Shown: one piece after another, positions 1-11,803 of the stretch | How positions within the stretch are numbered: the stretch's first letter is position 1 | Layout of the letters: each line of letters begins with the position of its first letter | Source of the DNA: Welwitschia mirabilis | Lineage: Eukaryota; Gnetophyta; Gnetopsida; Welwitschiales | Length of the DNA stretch: 64,000 nt | Direction: 5' to 3' | Assembly: GCA_051453625.1 (NCBI GenBank) | Contig: JBOZIK010000001.1 | Coordinates: 239,397,467 to 239,461,466, forward strand | Translations under genes and position numbers: made by a program | Notes under the pieces: model-generated | What the model saw: the letters and a program-made list of their open reading frames with translations, nothing else | Told to the model about the DNA's origin: nothing | Databases searched by the model: none

Positions 1-2820
1 TAAGGTAATGATTATGCTATGAACTAAGTGTCCTTACATATTTCAAGAACATAACAGTTATGGTAGAGTAAATCTACTCATTTATCATTCTTGGTTCTAT
101 GTAAGAGTGCATGTACTTGTTTAAATTCCTATTTATTTCAAAATGCATAAAATCTATCACTCACATAACATAAGGAAGAAAATATTTATTCATAACATAG
201 TACACCTATCACATTTACTAAGAACCTAAATGCGCGAATAAGATGTAAAATATATTATTATGTCTTCTTGAAATTTTTAATTTATTAGTTTTATCATGTG
301 ATTTTAATTCATCACATAATGGGATTATCTAATTTTAAATGTTTGGTTAAATTTTATCATAAAAACCTTCTACCATTTTTTTTCATTTTAATGGTAAATT
401 ATGAAAGTTATAACTAAGGTTAATTTAAAATAACATCTTATTTCGATAAAGAATTTAAATAAGGATAATTAATCATTTAATTAAAAACTTAATATACTCA
501 ATATTCAAGTAAATAAGGTTTACAAAATATGAGATATGATAATATGTCACTCCCTATATACCTCCAACAACTTTTTATAAAGGAAAAAAAACCTACTAGA
601 GGGACTTATCACCCTCCTCCTTCTTTTCCTTTCCATCATCCTTCACATTCTCCCTCTTCCTCCTCCAGTTAGACAAATCTTGAATATGTGCCAAGAGAAC
701 ACAAGACTTGGATTGGCAAATTATGGGAAAAAATGAAGGACATTATCAAACAACAAAAGGACATTTCACACAAACAGCATAAAACTAACAAAAGATTAGA
801 AAGAATAGTTTCTTGTAGAAGGTCATTTGGTTAAAATTGCTTTTTTTTTTTTTAGAATGCATGCTAGATTTAATTTTGCATTGTAGTGTTTCTCTAGTTT
901 GTAGTTGTAATAAAAGACATATAATAAAAGTCTTTCTTTTTAAAGCCTCAACATGTTCTCAAAAGTTGTATTGAATTTTTCTATCTTTTTAAACTCTGAA
1001 GACAAAGTTTAATTTTGGTTAGGGGACATGACATCCATTTTTCAAAGAAGTTTCTAATTTTGATACCTCGGTTTTGAAAATTTGATTAAAAATTTCAAAA
1101 GCTGTATCATTCTTATAGTTGAATAATTTTCTTTACAATTTTTCCATGTTAAATCATTAAATTTCTTATTTTAGCATAAGTCAAGTTTGACTAATTAGTT
1201 ATTTAATAAACATGTACTTTAATGTTATTTTAATTTTATGATATTATTAACAATTCTCATTTGTATATAAAATCCTTCCCTTCTTTACTTACTTTTATTT
1301 TAATAAATATTTCTAGAAATTTATGAGGGTTTTCATTTTGGTAATTTAGTTAACTTAATTAGTCCTTTTGATTTCTATCCCCTTTATTAATATTATAGTT
1401 ACATGGACTTTACGTAAGCATTATGTCCTCATTTCTAATTTTCTCCTTGTTAATCATATTATCATGTTATAAGTTTACTAGTTGAGCTTGGGAAAAGGGG
1501 TTTAAAGAGAGTATAGTTCATGCATAGAATATTTTCTTTATCAAAAATAAATTTGGAGTAGTATTGTGATTTATTTTGAAGTTACAATTATTGATGTGAA
1601 ATTAAAAGAAGCTATTTACACCATTTTGTTTACCCTTAATATATTTTTCAAATGCAATTAACTTCTGATATGCCAAATGAAGATTACATATGTTTTTCTT
1701 TTTTATATGATTATATATAATAAAATAAACCCAATGAATTTAGAATTATTTTTAGGTAAATAATCAACTAAATATCCCTATTAGTTAGGAAAATATGCAT
1801 GACTTTGTATGGTATATTCATCGAACGATAACTATATCAAGATAATACTAATAAATTCTATGTCCATCCTTTGATTTTATCACCAAAGTGGTTTACATTA
1901 CATTTCTATATGAAACCCTTTTAGAAGGGGATTTAATCACTACTCTTCTACCCTACCCATGTATGGACTTACTCTAGCTTGATATTCCAAGCCCCTAATG
2001 TTAAAAGATCATGTTACACCATCTTGAGGTGATTTAAAGAAGCGAGGGTTTCTTGTAAGCATGCATCCACTTCATGTATTTCCTATCACTATTTTAGTGA
2101 TATATCAATGTGTCATCTAAGCCTATGGTACTGATCCTTGCCATATTTGTTTTAGTTTAGAACTTGAAGGAGAGACAACTCATGTCTAAATGGAAACCAG
2201 ATATGAAATTGGGTTACCATTAATAAGAGAAATCTCCGATTACATTGGTTAGGAATTATTTGAAACCTATATCCAAGTTTGTAGTACAATAAGTTAACAA
2301 CTCATCAAGCATATACAAGATATCTCTGTGTGACAAAAAACTACAAAGAAATATATGACACATAAGTAATATTATTATTGTTTTCAAACCAAAATAATCT
2401 TTCCATAAGAAATATATATAATGTTTGCTTTTCCTAAACATATGTGATTATACTAACCAAGTACATGTAGCATTTGATCCTAGATTCACTAAGTGTTTTA
2501 ATGAAATTAAATTCAAGAGAAAAAGAAAGATTATGTTCAGAGTAATTTTAAGTTAGTATGTTATAGATAATCTTCATAGTATCATGTTCAATCTTATGTA
2601 TCATTTTATGTGTGTGTGCAAGCATAGTATATTTACTTGGCATTATAAACTAATAATTATTTAAAACAAAACTAAAACATAGATATTGTTTAATGGAAAA
2701 CATGAAACCACTCCAATAGTTCACAATAGTGATATGGACAAAGTTCGGATTCATTTATATTATCATCATTAAAAGGCAAATATAGATATACTCTCAATTT
2801 CATCAAATAGTTTCTCTAAC
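1..2820. other. AT-rich intergenic DNA, no gene recognised
   Basis: No reading frame longer than about 60 codons and no recognisable domain on either strand. The stretch is strongly AT-rich with many short A or T runs. A pyrimidine-rich patch lies at about 612-667. It is most likely decayed repeat DNA, but I could not assign it to a family. Confidence 0.5.
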
Positions 2821-2823
2821 ATA

Positions 2824-3230
2824 TCATAATCTAATGAAATGAAATGGGAGGCCTAACGAGGATCGATCAAGAAGCTTAAGGAAAGCACTTTTAGAGGTAA
2901 TGGGTAAATGGTAAGATTTGAATCTTTGGCTATTAACTTTAAAAGTCTTCTTAGTATGTGAACCCAACAATATGGTTGCATGATGAGGAAGAATTCTTTG
3001 AACTTGAAATAGACTATTCCAATTAGATATCAAGTTATCAAAGCAAAGAGGTAATCTAGAGTTGTATAATAAAACATCATCTCCTAGATTAAAGAATTCC
3101 ATAAGTATCATGATACTTTTTATTCTATCATTTTAAATGTTATGATTCTCATAGGTTTGATTCCTACTCTTCTTTAATTCATTTGACTTAAGCTTGCTAT
3201 TACAAAGATAAAAACTTGAGATTTTTTTTA
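2824..3230 (-). pseudogene. Ty3/gypsy integrase C-terminal end (degenerate)
   Basis: The minus-strand frame from about 3108 down reads GDDVLLYNSRL, then FKVNSQRFKSY. This matches the C-terminal part of plant Ty3/gypsy integrases, where a GD.VLLYNSRL segment is followed by FKVNGQRLKPY. Upstream, at about 3130-3230, the reading contains NELKKSRNQTYENHN, which fits the integrase stretch NELDEFR..AYENA. A frameshift and a stop lie between the two parts, just before the GDDVLL block. No protease, reverse transcriptase or LTR was found nearby, so this is an isolated 3' pol fragment. The family call rests on motif recognition; Athila-like or another Ty3 lineage cannot be decided here. Confidence 0.72.
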
Positions 3231-3802
3231 TTCTAGTTAGTATCATTACCTTCATTGAGGATTATATTAAGCAGATAACCTAGAGGAAGAGATGTGCTTC
3301 ATCAAAGTGGATGCTTAGAAATCCTATAACATAACTTCTTTTACATTTATTTTATATAAGTATCCTTAACTAGGCTCTAAAAAAGGATTTTCATAGTCAT
3401 CTTGTTTTTCATTTTGTTAATATGAATTATGTTCTTTTTATATCTTTTTGGCTTGATAAATCAAATCACCTAAGATTTTCTTTATCTTCTTTTATTATAT
3501 GTAATTATCCTAAAGTCGATGATAGATGGTAAGCTTTATGATAATAGTTTGCATGATCATCTATTCCCATAATTATGAGGCATGTTGCAACACACATGAG
3601 TGGCCTCCCTCCCAAAAATAAATGGGCTAGTCATGCATCAATATTTGGCTATAAGTGTAACAACCTTCACATCCAAGCATTCAGCTTTGCAGTTAACATC
3701 AAACCCAAAATAGTTAACATTGAGAAGAGTTAATCATCTTTCAAAACTTTGCTCTCTTAAAGAATTAATTGTTGTAATGGCATGGCTCTAAATAGTGCAA
3801 GC

Positions 3803-3811
3803 AATAATTGG
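3803..3811. repeat. Candidate 5' target-site duplication of the LINE
   Basis: AATAATTGG here recurs at 8918-8926, directly after the A-rich tail of the LINE. A 9-bp duplication is within the usual range for L1-type insertions. It is short and AT-rich, so it could be coincidence. Confidence 0.4.
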
Positions 3812-4095
3812 GAAGGCAGATCTGGCAGTGAAGGGAGGAGAATCATAGGTGATTGCAGGACCCTCACATGCTTCAGTCGGTGCCAGCCAGAGGTAACGGT
3901 CAGCCCATTCCTATGCCTTGGGCTACTGGACATCCAGTTTTTGCTGAAGGCAGTAGCAGCCGGGAAGAGCTTCTGGCTCAAAACCTCAAGGACTCTCAGC
4001 TTGCTCCGTGGGAAATGCAGCCGGGCTCTGTCAACCCCGTCGCTCCTCAGGCAGAGGATTACCGATCCAGGCTAATCCAGAATGTTAGTTGATTA
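3812..4095 (+). pseudogene. Probable ORF1 remnant of the LINE
   Basis: A short Pro/Gly/Ser-rich open frame (79 codons from 3853) ends at 4092, 175 bp before the ORF2 start. Position and composition fit the C-terminal tail of a plant LINE ORF1. I saw no CCHC knuckle or other diagnostic motif, so the assignment rests on context. Confidence 0.4.
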
Positions 4096-4266
4096 ATGAC
4101 TCAGCCTCTGTAAATTGCAATGATGGTTGTTTTAGCATAGATATTACACCAGTAGAGATTAGTCCACAGAAAAATACAAAACTCAAACCGATCGTTAACC
4201 TGTCAAATCAACGCAAATCTAAAAGGGATAGGGGTAAAGAGGGACTGAATGCATAAAAACGAGAAC

Positions 4267-7200
4267 ATGAAACTAGCAGCATGGAATATCAGAGGCCTGA
4301 ACGGCTCAGAAAAACAACAACAAATTCGATGATTTATTTCTTCTCAAAATATTAGTATTTTTGCAATCCTAGAAACAAAATTTCAGTTAAATAGAGCAGA
4401 GCGCGTAGCTAGAAATTGTTTGCCAAATGAGTCGTGAAAGTTCTCTCATAATTTCTCTAGCACATCAAATGAGAGGATTTTGATTTTATGGAACCCAAAA
4501 GAGGTTCAGCTGGCTGTGAAAACCATGTCGCTTCAAGCCATTCATTGTGAATTGTCTTTTAATCGCATTCGTTTTTACAGTTCTTTTATCTATGCTTTCA
4601 ATTCCTGCAAAGAGAGAGTCACTTTGGAATGATATTATAAATCTTAACCAAATAGTAAACATACCGTGGGCACTGTTAAGGGATTTCCATTGTATTTCAT
4701 GCCCTGAAGAAAAATTCAATGGATCCTCTGTGACTCTTAAAAGATATAGAGGAACTTCAAAATCTCTTTCTGGGGACTCACCTCTCAGACTTAAAACAAT
4801 GCGGTTACTCGTTCACCTAGTCGAATAAGCAGATTATGCATCGAAGGATCCATTGTAAGCTGGATAGAGTTCTAATTAATTCACTGTGGCTAGATTTTTT
4901 TCCTCATTCATATGCAGAGTTCTTTCTCCCAGGCATCTTTGATCACTACCCAAGTATCCGTAATGTCTCTAAAGGCCCTAAAATCAAGCCTCTGTTTAGA
5001 TTTTGTAATTTCTGATGTGATGAGAAAGAGTTCCTCAATCTTATCCAATCCTCATGGTATGCCACTCCACCTTATAGCTCCTTGGCAGCCTTGCATAAAA
5101 AACTCCATCAAATCAAGGTAGTTCTTAAAGATAAGTTTGCTGCTAAATCTAGATTCCTAGGACAGCATATTCATGAAGCTAATATAGAGCTTCAGACCAT
5201 CCAAAAGCAGCTAGAAGATTCCCCTCATCGTTCTGATCTATGCCTTGCTGAAAAAGAAGCCATGGCAAAGTACAGATGCCTTCTCTCTCAGGAATTTTAG
5301 CTTAACAAGCAAATAGCTAAAATAAGATGGGCATTTGAGGGGGACTTAAACTCATCTTATTTCCATGCTTGTATCAAACAAAGGAGAAATTCGTCTATGA
5401 TTAATGCGATTTTTGATGAAAATGGGAATATGCTAAATAATCAGGAGGAAATCAATAATAATTTCATCTCCTTCTTCAAGGATCTTCTCAGTAATGAGGT
5501 AAGGGTCTCTAACATGGATACGTCTATTCTAGTTAAGGGCCCCACAGTGTCTGAACAACATTGTCTTTTCCTATGCAACCAATCTCTAGTGATGAAATTT
5601 GAAATGCTTTCTTTTTAATTGGAAACGATAAAGCTCCTGGGCCAGATGGTTTTTCTACAAAGTTTTTTAAATCAACCTGGAACATCATTGGTCAAGAAGT
5701 CTGTAGATCAGTGAAGAATTTTTTTAGTCATTTTAACATGCCTAGAAGCGTAAATTCTATAGCAATTGCTCTGATTACCAAATCGCTATCGCCCAATTCG
5801 GCATCTGACTTCCGACTGATTGCGTGTTGTAATGTTATTTACAAAGCTATTTTGATGATTATTGCCCACAGGTTGAAAGTATTATTAGATGACATCATAG
5901 CAGACAATCAAGGGGCGTTTATCCCTCGTAGAAGTATTATTCATAATATTTTGCTTGCACAAGAACTTGTCCAACATTATGCAAGGAAACGAATCAGCCC
6001 TCATTGTGCTTTGAAGATTGACCTCATGAAGGCTTATGATTTTGTCTCATGGCATTTTTTATTCAATCTGTTGGAAGAAATAGGCTTTCCTTACAAAGTG
6101 ATTAAGTGGATTAAATCTTGTGTCACAACCCCTTTCTTTTTAATCCTCATCAATGAAGATAGGTTACTTTTAAGGGAGAAGAGGCCTCAGACAAGGCGAC
6201 TCGCTGTCTCCGTATCTTTTCAACATTATTATGAAATACTTTTCGAGATGTCTAAAGAAGCTGACTCAGAATCCCAACTTTTGCTTCCATCCTAAATGCA
6301 ACAAACTGCAAATTACCCACCTTTGTTATGTTGATGATCTCTTTGTTTTTTGCAAAGTTGATGTTAGGTCTATTTGTTTGTTGAAACAAATCCTAGACCA
6401 TATTAAGAAAGTCTCGAGTCTTGAGGCTAACTCCTTAAAGAGTCGAGCATTTTTTGGTTTATTTCATCAGAACAAAAGGACAGATTCATGCATTTGCTGG
6501 GCTTCTGAGAAGGGGTCCTTCCAGTTAGATACTTGGGGGTTCCTCTAAACTCTAAAAAATTATCCGTTTCAGACTGTCTCCCTCTTATTCTTAGGTAACG
6601 GAGAAAATTAGATCTTGGACTACAAAATTCTTATCATATGTAGGTAGATGTGTTTTGATTAAGGCTGTGCTTCAAACTCTCTCCTCCTTCTGGTGCAGGG
6701 TTTTTATTCTCCCAAATAAAGTTTTGCATGAAATTAACTGTCTATGTAAACGTTTTCTACGGACAGGGAACTCAGAGCAGTCTAAAAAATCTCCTATTGC
6801 TTGGTTGAGCTTGGTTAAACTGAAAAAAGCTGGGTAACTTGGTTTTACAGATTTCATTTTGATGAATAAAGCATTGGTGATTACTCAGCTTTGGGATCTA
6901 GTGCTCAAGAAAGATACTCTTTGGGTAAAATGGTGCAATTAATATTATCTTAAAGATGTAGCCATTTGGCATTATCAGTGTAAACTTAATACCTCATGGA
7001 TCATCAAAAAGATTCTAAAGCTTAGACCCCTTCTAGGCGGTTGTGTGTTGTTTTCTACTGATTCGATGGTATGGAAAACTTCAGGTACCCCTTATTCCAT
7101 AGCCTCAGTTTATCGCTATTTGTGTGGCCAAAACCTAAAGATTAACTGGACTGATATAGTCTAGAACCATTTTGCCCTCCCAAAATATTCTTTCATTGCG

Positions 7201-7675
7201 GGGATAACCTGTAACAATAGATTGTTCACTAAGGATAGAATTCTCAAGACAGGGATTCATGCTGATCTGATGTGTGCCCTCTGTGGCTCGGCTGATGAAG
7301 CTAGAAATCACCTCTTCTTTGAATGCTCTCCTTGTGGCCTCCTTCTTAGAGCATCTTTAAGCCTGGTAGGCCTCATCCCTCCAGCACACTCTTGGAAGGA
7401 GGTTTTTATCTGGATAAAACGGAAGCACAGGTCAAGGGCCACACAGCATGGTATCACAAAATTCCTCATAACAGCCTATATCCACCATGTTTGGAAAGCA
7501 AGGAATGAAAAAATTTTCAAACAAAGAGACTTCCAAATTACCCAGATTATCAAAGAAATTAAGTTTCAGCTACAAACCAGATTGTTGTCAATTCAACAGC
7601 TTAAAGATATGCAGAAAAACAGAGAGTGGTATCAAACAGTGGGATTATCTCCTCTCTTACTGGGCAAAACATTGT
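4267..7675 (+). pseudogene. LINE ORF2: endonuclease, reverse transcriptase, zf-RVT (inactivated)
   Basis: Starts with MKLAAWNIRGLNGSEKQQQ, the typical start of a plant L1 ORF2 endonuclease (strand beta-1 with the catalytic Asn). ILETK follows at about 4366, the second endonuclease motif. The reverse transcriptase begins near 5620 with APGPDGF, continues with QGAFIPRRSI, KIDLMKAYDFVSW and, after a frameshift at about 6170, RGLRQGDSLSPYLF. The catalytic box is YVDDLFVF at about 6330. The C-terminal zf-RVT segment is CALCGSADEARNHLFFEC at about 7276-7330. Stops occur inside the endonuclease (about 4329, 4434), between endonuclease and RT, and after 6830. I saw no RNase H domain. The enzyme would have nicked target DNA and reverse transcribed its own RNA, but this copy is dead. 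Confidence 0.85.
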
Positions 7676-8917
7676 AATAGTCCCTGTATTCCTTTTGGCG
7701 TTGCTTTTAGGCAGGCCTCTTCCAGACTTGTCCCTGTTTCTTCTCTCTCTTTATCAGTGATTTTGGTGCAGGTAGCCTATTAAACAAGCTAAATGCCTGT
7801 CATGTGTATACTTGTAACCTTACTTAGAGTGCTTTCAGCCTGGTCCTTAATCTTTTGGAAGGTATGCTTTGGTCGTTTCTTGAAGAGGAAGCATAATTAA
7901 GTGGGCAGCCCCTCTTGACAGAAGGAAGAGCTTACATCAAAGTTGGTGATTTAATACCAGGTCTGTTATCTGGGCAACAAACTTATGCTCTACTTGTTTC
8001 AATGTCTAATGTCTGAAGCATGTCTAGATGAATTATGATCCAGGGTGTACTTTATTTTTTATGTTTCTCAGTGTCTGGATGATAGTTTTTCTAGCATCCC
8101 AGGCTCCTCTTACACAGATATGCACGTCTGCGAAATGTGCCCTTTTGGCTTCTCTTTAGGTGCATATAGCTCGTCTCTTAGGTCGGTTTCCTGGTCACGA
8201 GTTTGAGTACAGGTTTTGCTCCGCAACAACAGGCCGTCAGTAGATTGGAGGTATTTCAGAGATGGATCTAAATCTTCTGCATGATCCGATATTCAATCCT
8301 TTTACAGACCTTCCAAAGAGCAAAGGAAGTATCAGGCTCTTCAGTACTGCTCACCAAAGAGACGATAGATTTTTAGGTGGAGTTCAAGATTGTGCTTTCT
8401 GGACCTATCCCGGGAAGCTATTGAAGTAGCCAACATATTCCCCTCTCTCCAGGTTCCAGTCAGTGTTCTTCAGGATGCTCCTGTCAACCCAGTTCCAGTG
8501 CCAAAATCTATGACAATCTTTCTGGGTAGTCTCCCAGACTTCATTCCTGTACCTAATCTTCATCAGTGATATATTACAGAAATGACAGGATGCATATCTT
8601 CCATCCTATGTCTCATTACTTCCTCAGTGGATGATAGGTTTTCTCCTGCCTCAGCTTTACTGCTTTGTAGGTCTGGAGGAGTGAGCCCTTTGGTTTCTTA
8701 ATTGAGATTTCAGCTAGTCTTATTTAGACTGGCTTCTAGTTTGAAAGATATTTTGTTTGACTAGATTTCTAGTATCTCTGGGCCTGATTGGCAAACCCTA
8801 AATCATGTAAACAGAGGTTTTGTTTACTACCTTCTGTTGTTTCTTCTCATGTATTTTGGACGAGTATGTACTTAAACGCTTCAGTGAATGAAATTCTGAT
8901 AACTTTCATTCAAAAAA
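7676..8917 (+). other. 3' untranslated region and A tail of the LINE
   Basis: About 1.2 kb without a reading frame, similar in composition to the LINE body, ending in a run of eight A at 8912-8919. The last bases before the tail end in a short ATTC that runs into the A tract, as plant L1-type 3' ends often do. Confidence 0.55.
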
Positions 8918-8926
8918 AATAATTGG
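8918..8926. repeat. Candidate 3' target-site duplication of the LINE
   Basis: Second copy of AATAATTGG, directly at the end of the A tail; partner of 3803-3811. Its first two bases overlap the A tail, so the true length is ambiguous. Confidence 0.4.
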
Positions 8927-8929
8927 AAA

Positions 8930-10100
8930 TATGTTAGCAAGGGCTCTGCCTTCATCAAGTTAACACTTTAGTGCTTAGTAGGAAAGCCATACATTTTGGG
9001 AGAAATTAAATGGCGGTTAGGTTTAAAAACATGATTCTATGGCAGTTGGTTAAACCTAATGCAACAAAGTAATAATTTTGATGATTCGTTGAAGAGAGAA
9101 CTTTACTTTTATGTGCAGACATAGTGGGCAGATGTGTATATGGTGAAAGAACAATAAAAGGTGAGGAGTACTTTGTTGTATTTGATTTCATTTAAGTACA
9201 ATGACAGATCCTTGGACTTGTTTAACTCTTTTATTATCTAGCTATTTAATAGAAAAATCTTTTGCTTTTTCATGTATTTTCCCACTTCACTAAGTCTATT
9301 TTCTTTTTTCTATGTAAGTAAATGTTTTAATGAGGTTAATACATGGAAAACCATATGCCACTCACTAATCCCATAAGTGGGCCCTCCCAGCTAGCCACCA
9401 AATCTCAAAGTCTTATCTATGATCCATAACTGAAATGTTTAAGCTTGTTCTTACATGTGCATTAAATACATGAATTTTCCATAAATAATTAAAGATTAAA
9501 AGCAACAACTGCAAACAAGTGTTAAGTATTTATGGTTAAATATAAACACTTATATCCTAATAATGTCCAAGAATTTCCTAGAAACACACACTGACTTATA
9601 AAATATTCTCTAAGTTAGGAATCTTATACATTAAACACATACAAAGACTCTTAACTATTGAACCATAAGGTAAGTAACCTGTTAATGGCTTCTAACGCAT
9701 AAGATTTTTGATCGAGTAGTTTCTACTTTATAGATAACCAACTATAAACATCACTTTTGCCTATGTGTATTAGGCATCTTAACTTGTTTGAGAAGGCACT
9801 TTGTCATTTTGCATAACATTCTATTCTTGTGTTCTACATCTTCATTCTAGTATGGTGTGTAACCTTGCACTATTTCTTTCCAAACTCCTATCTTCAATCA
9901 GAAGTCTTCAACCTCATGCTAATAGAATTCTTTTCCTCTGTAGCTTCTTATTCTTTTCATTTTTTATTTTTTTTAATGATTTGTTATGATTAACCACTCC
10001 TTGAACTAATAAGAGGTATTACATTTTAATTCAAGAAAATATACCTAGGTAAATTTGCGAAATCATAGTGATTATAAATAATTACCTTTTAAATTATATG
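8930..10100. other. Intergenic, no gene recognised
   Basis: AT-rich DNA without a credible reading frame or motif on either strand. It separates the LINE from the Copia relic on the opposite strand. Confidence 0.45.
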
Positions 10101-10109
10101 GGTGAATTA

Positions 10110-11787
10110 GCCAATGACCCACAAAAATTCATTTGGACCAATTCGAAGGACTTAGAGGCACACAAGCTCTTTGATGGGTGAGAAAATGCATGTGCTTATG
10201 ATTAAATGCAAATCTCAGATTTGTCAATGTATGTCATAGGCAACTTTCACATGCCTAAAACCTTTTCTTAGTTACGCATAAGTTGTAAAGTGTTCAAATT
10301 AAGATGACCAAATCCTTAATGCCATACAAGATTATCAACACCTTTATTTGCAATCAATGCTTTGACTTGTTTATTTTCCTTCATGAACAACAATTTGTTT
10401 TATTCTTGAGGCACAATGATGATCTCCTTTCCTTTATTTGAGATGTCACATTTCTTTGTTGAAATCATAACTTGAAATCCTTTATCAATAAATTTTCTTA
10501 TAGACAATAAATGAAACGACAACTCTCCTACATACAATATGTGATAAATATGAATATCTCTTGATGTCGTCTTCATCATTATACTATTTATGTATTTGAC
10601 CAGATGTCTTCAATCTCCAATATGGATTGGAATCCCTTCATAAGGAAACAACTTTCCCAATACAATAGTGTCCGTCTCCATGTGATATGAACAACGTAAT
10701 TCTACTATCCAAGATAATTGTTTGTGATTATTTGTTGACAACCATAAAGTTGAAATTTATCTATTCCTCCTTATTCAACTCTAATGTAAACTAGCCCCTC
10801 TTTTTGCAATGAATTGGAGACTACTCAAATGTTCATCTTTGACCTTTACATGTATGGCAATAAAATATTTGAGAGTTCTCTTACAACTCTACACCTTCTT
10901 GTTTTAGATTCTTATCATATCCATCATGCCTTCTGCAACCACCATTACCACAAGAGCTTCTATGACAACCACCAAGAATATCACACATTCTTCCAAACTC
11001 ATCACCCCTAGTTAATGTGCAAGCCAAATTGAGTAAGACCAAAACAACATTCTTTCGATCTATATCGCTTCCTCTACCTCCCAATTGGTTACCCAAACAA
11101 GCTAATGGGTTGATTTTCTAAAAAGGAAAAATCTATTCTGCGATAAACCTATCACATTCAATACTTCTTACCTCCAAAGTTCATAAGAAATGAATCAACT
11201 TTGTCATTCACAAGTTATTAAAAGCCTTCATTTCCCTAATAGAGATCATCCAAGAGCTAAAATGTGTGGAAAGAAAATGAAGAATCTTATACAAAATTTC
11301 TAAGAAACTAAGATCCTAACCAAGACTTCTTGCATTATTAACAATTTCATCAACTCCTTATTGAATCGATTAAAGGACTCTAAGTCAAACATCTTAAATT
11401 TTCATAGAAACTCTTGGCTTTTCGTATCTTGAAAGCTTAGACAATAAGTAAACCCTTAAATAATGTCTCAAGATTTTATCTTTCAAATATAGAATGCTAA
11501 CATTCTTTAGCAGTATCTCCTCAAATATTACATCAAGAAAATACCAAATTTGCTTTTAACTCCTCCTCTCTTTTATCCTTATTACCTATTTCTTTTCAGC
11601 CTGAACTGCCTTAAATTTGACAGTGTCCTCATGAATGAACCTTTCCCATCAATAATCTTAGATGATCCTAAACTATAAGTAGATTTCTCATTTGAACCTT
11701 CCAATATGCAAATTAGCAAAAGAAGAGGACAGAAATCTTCGATCCATTATATTAATTTGTGTTACTTATAACTTGATTCAACATCCA
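10110..11787 (-). pseudogene. Ty1/copia gag and start of pol (degenerate)
   Basis: Read on the minus strand. The gag part lies at about 11450-11150, with short frame pieces such as RVYLLSKLSRYE and VDEIVNNARSLG that fit the UBN2-type gag of plant Copia elements. At about 10660-10240 the pol part reads HIYHILYVGELSFHLLSIRKF, close to the protease-to-pre-integrase linker whose usual form is VLYVPGL..NLLSI. This is followed by NLVWH.GFGHLNLNTLQLM, the GAG-pre-integrase motif LWH.RLGHLN. Many stops and frameshifts are present. Integrase core, reverse transcriptase and RNase H were not found, so the element is 3'-truncated or rearranged. Confidence 0.72.
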
Positions 11788-11801
11788 ATTTTGACACCAC
11801 T
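11788..11801 (-). other. Primer-binding site of the minus-strand Copia relic
   Basis: On the minus strand the order is ..CTCAACA, AG, then TGGTGTCAAAATTG. Plant Copia elements have an LTR ending in CA, one or two bases, then TGGTATCAGAGC, complementary to the 3' end of initiator tRNA-Met. The first eight bases match at seven positions. Its place just upstream of gag supports the reading and puts the inner LTR edge at about 11804. Confidence 0.55.
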
Positions 11802-11803
11802 TG

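Larger units (their letters stand above)
3812..8917 (+). mobile_element. L1-like LINE, 5'-truncated, degenerate
   Basis: About 5.1 kb, visibly less AT-rich than its surroundings. In order it holds the tail of an ORF1-like region, an ORF2 with apurinic endonuclease, reverse transcriptase and a C-terminal zf-RVT zinc-binding segment, a long 3' untranslated region, and a short A tail at 8912-8919. Only about 450 bp precede ORF2, which suggests 5' truncation within ORF1, as is usual for LINE copies. ORF2 is broken by several stops and frameshifts, so the copy cannot move itself. The endpoints come from the candidate 9-bp duplication and the A tail; the 3' end is firmer than the 5' end. Confidence 0.82.
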
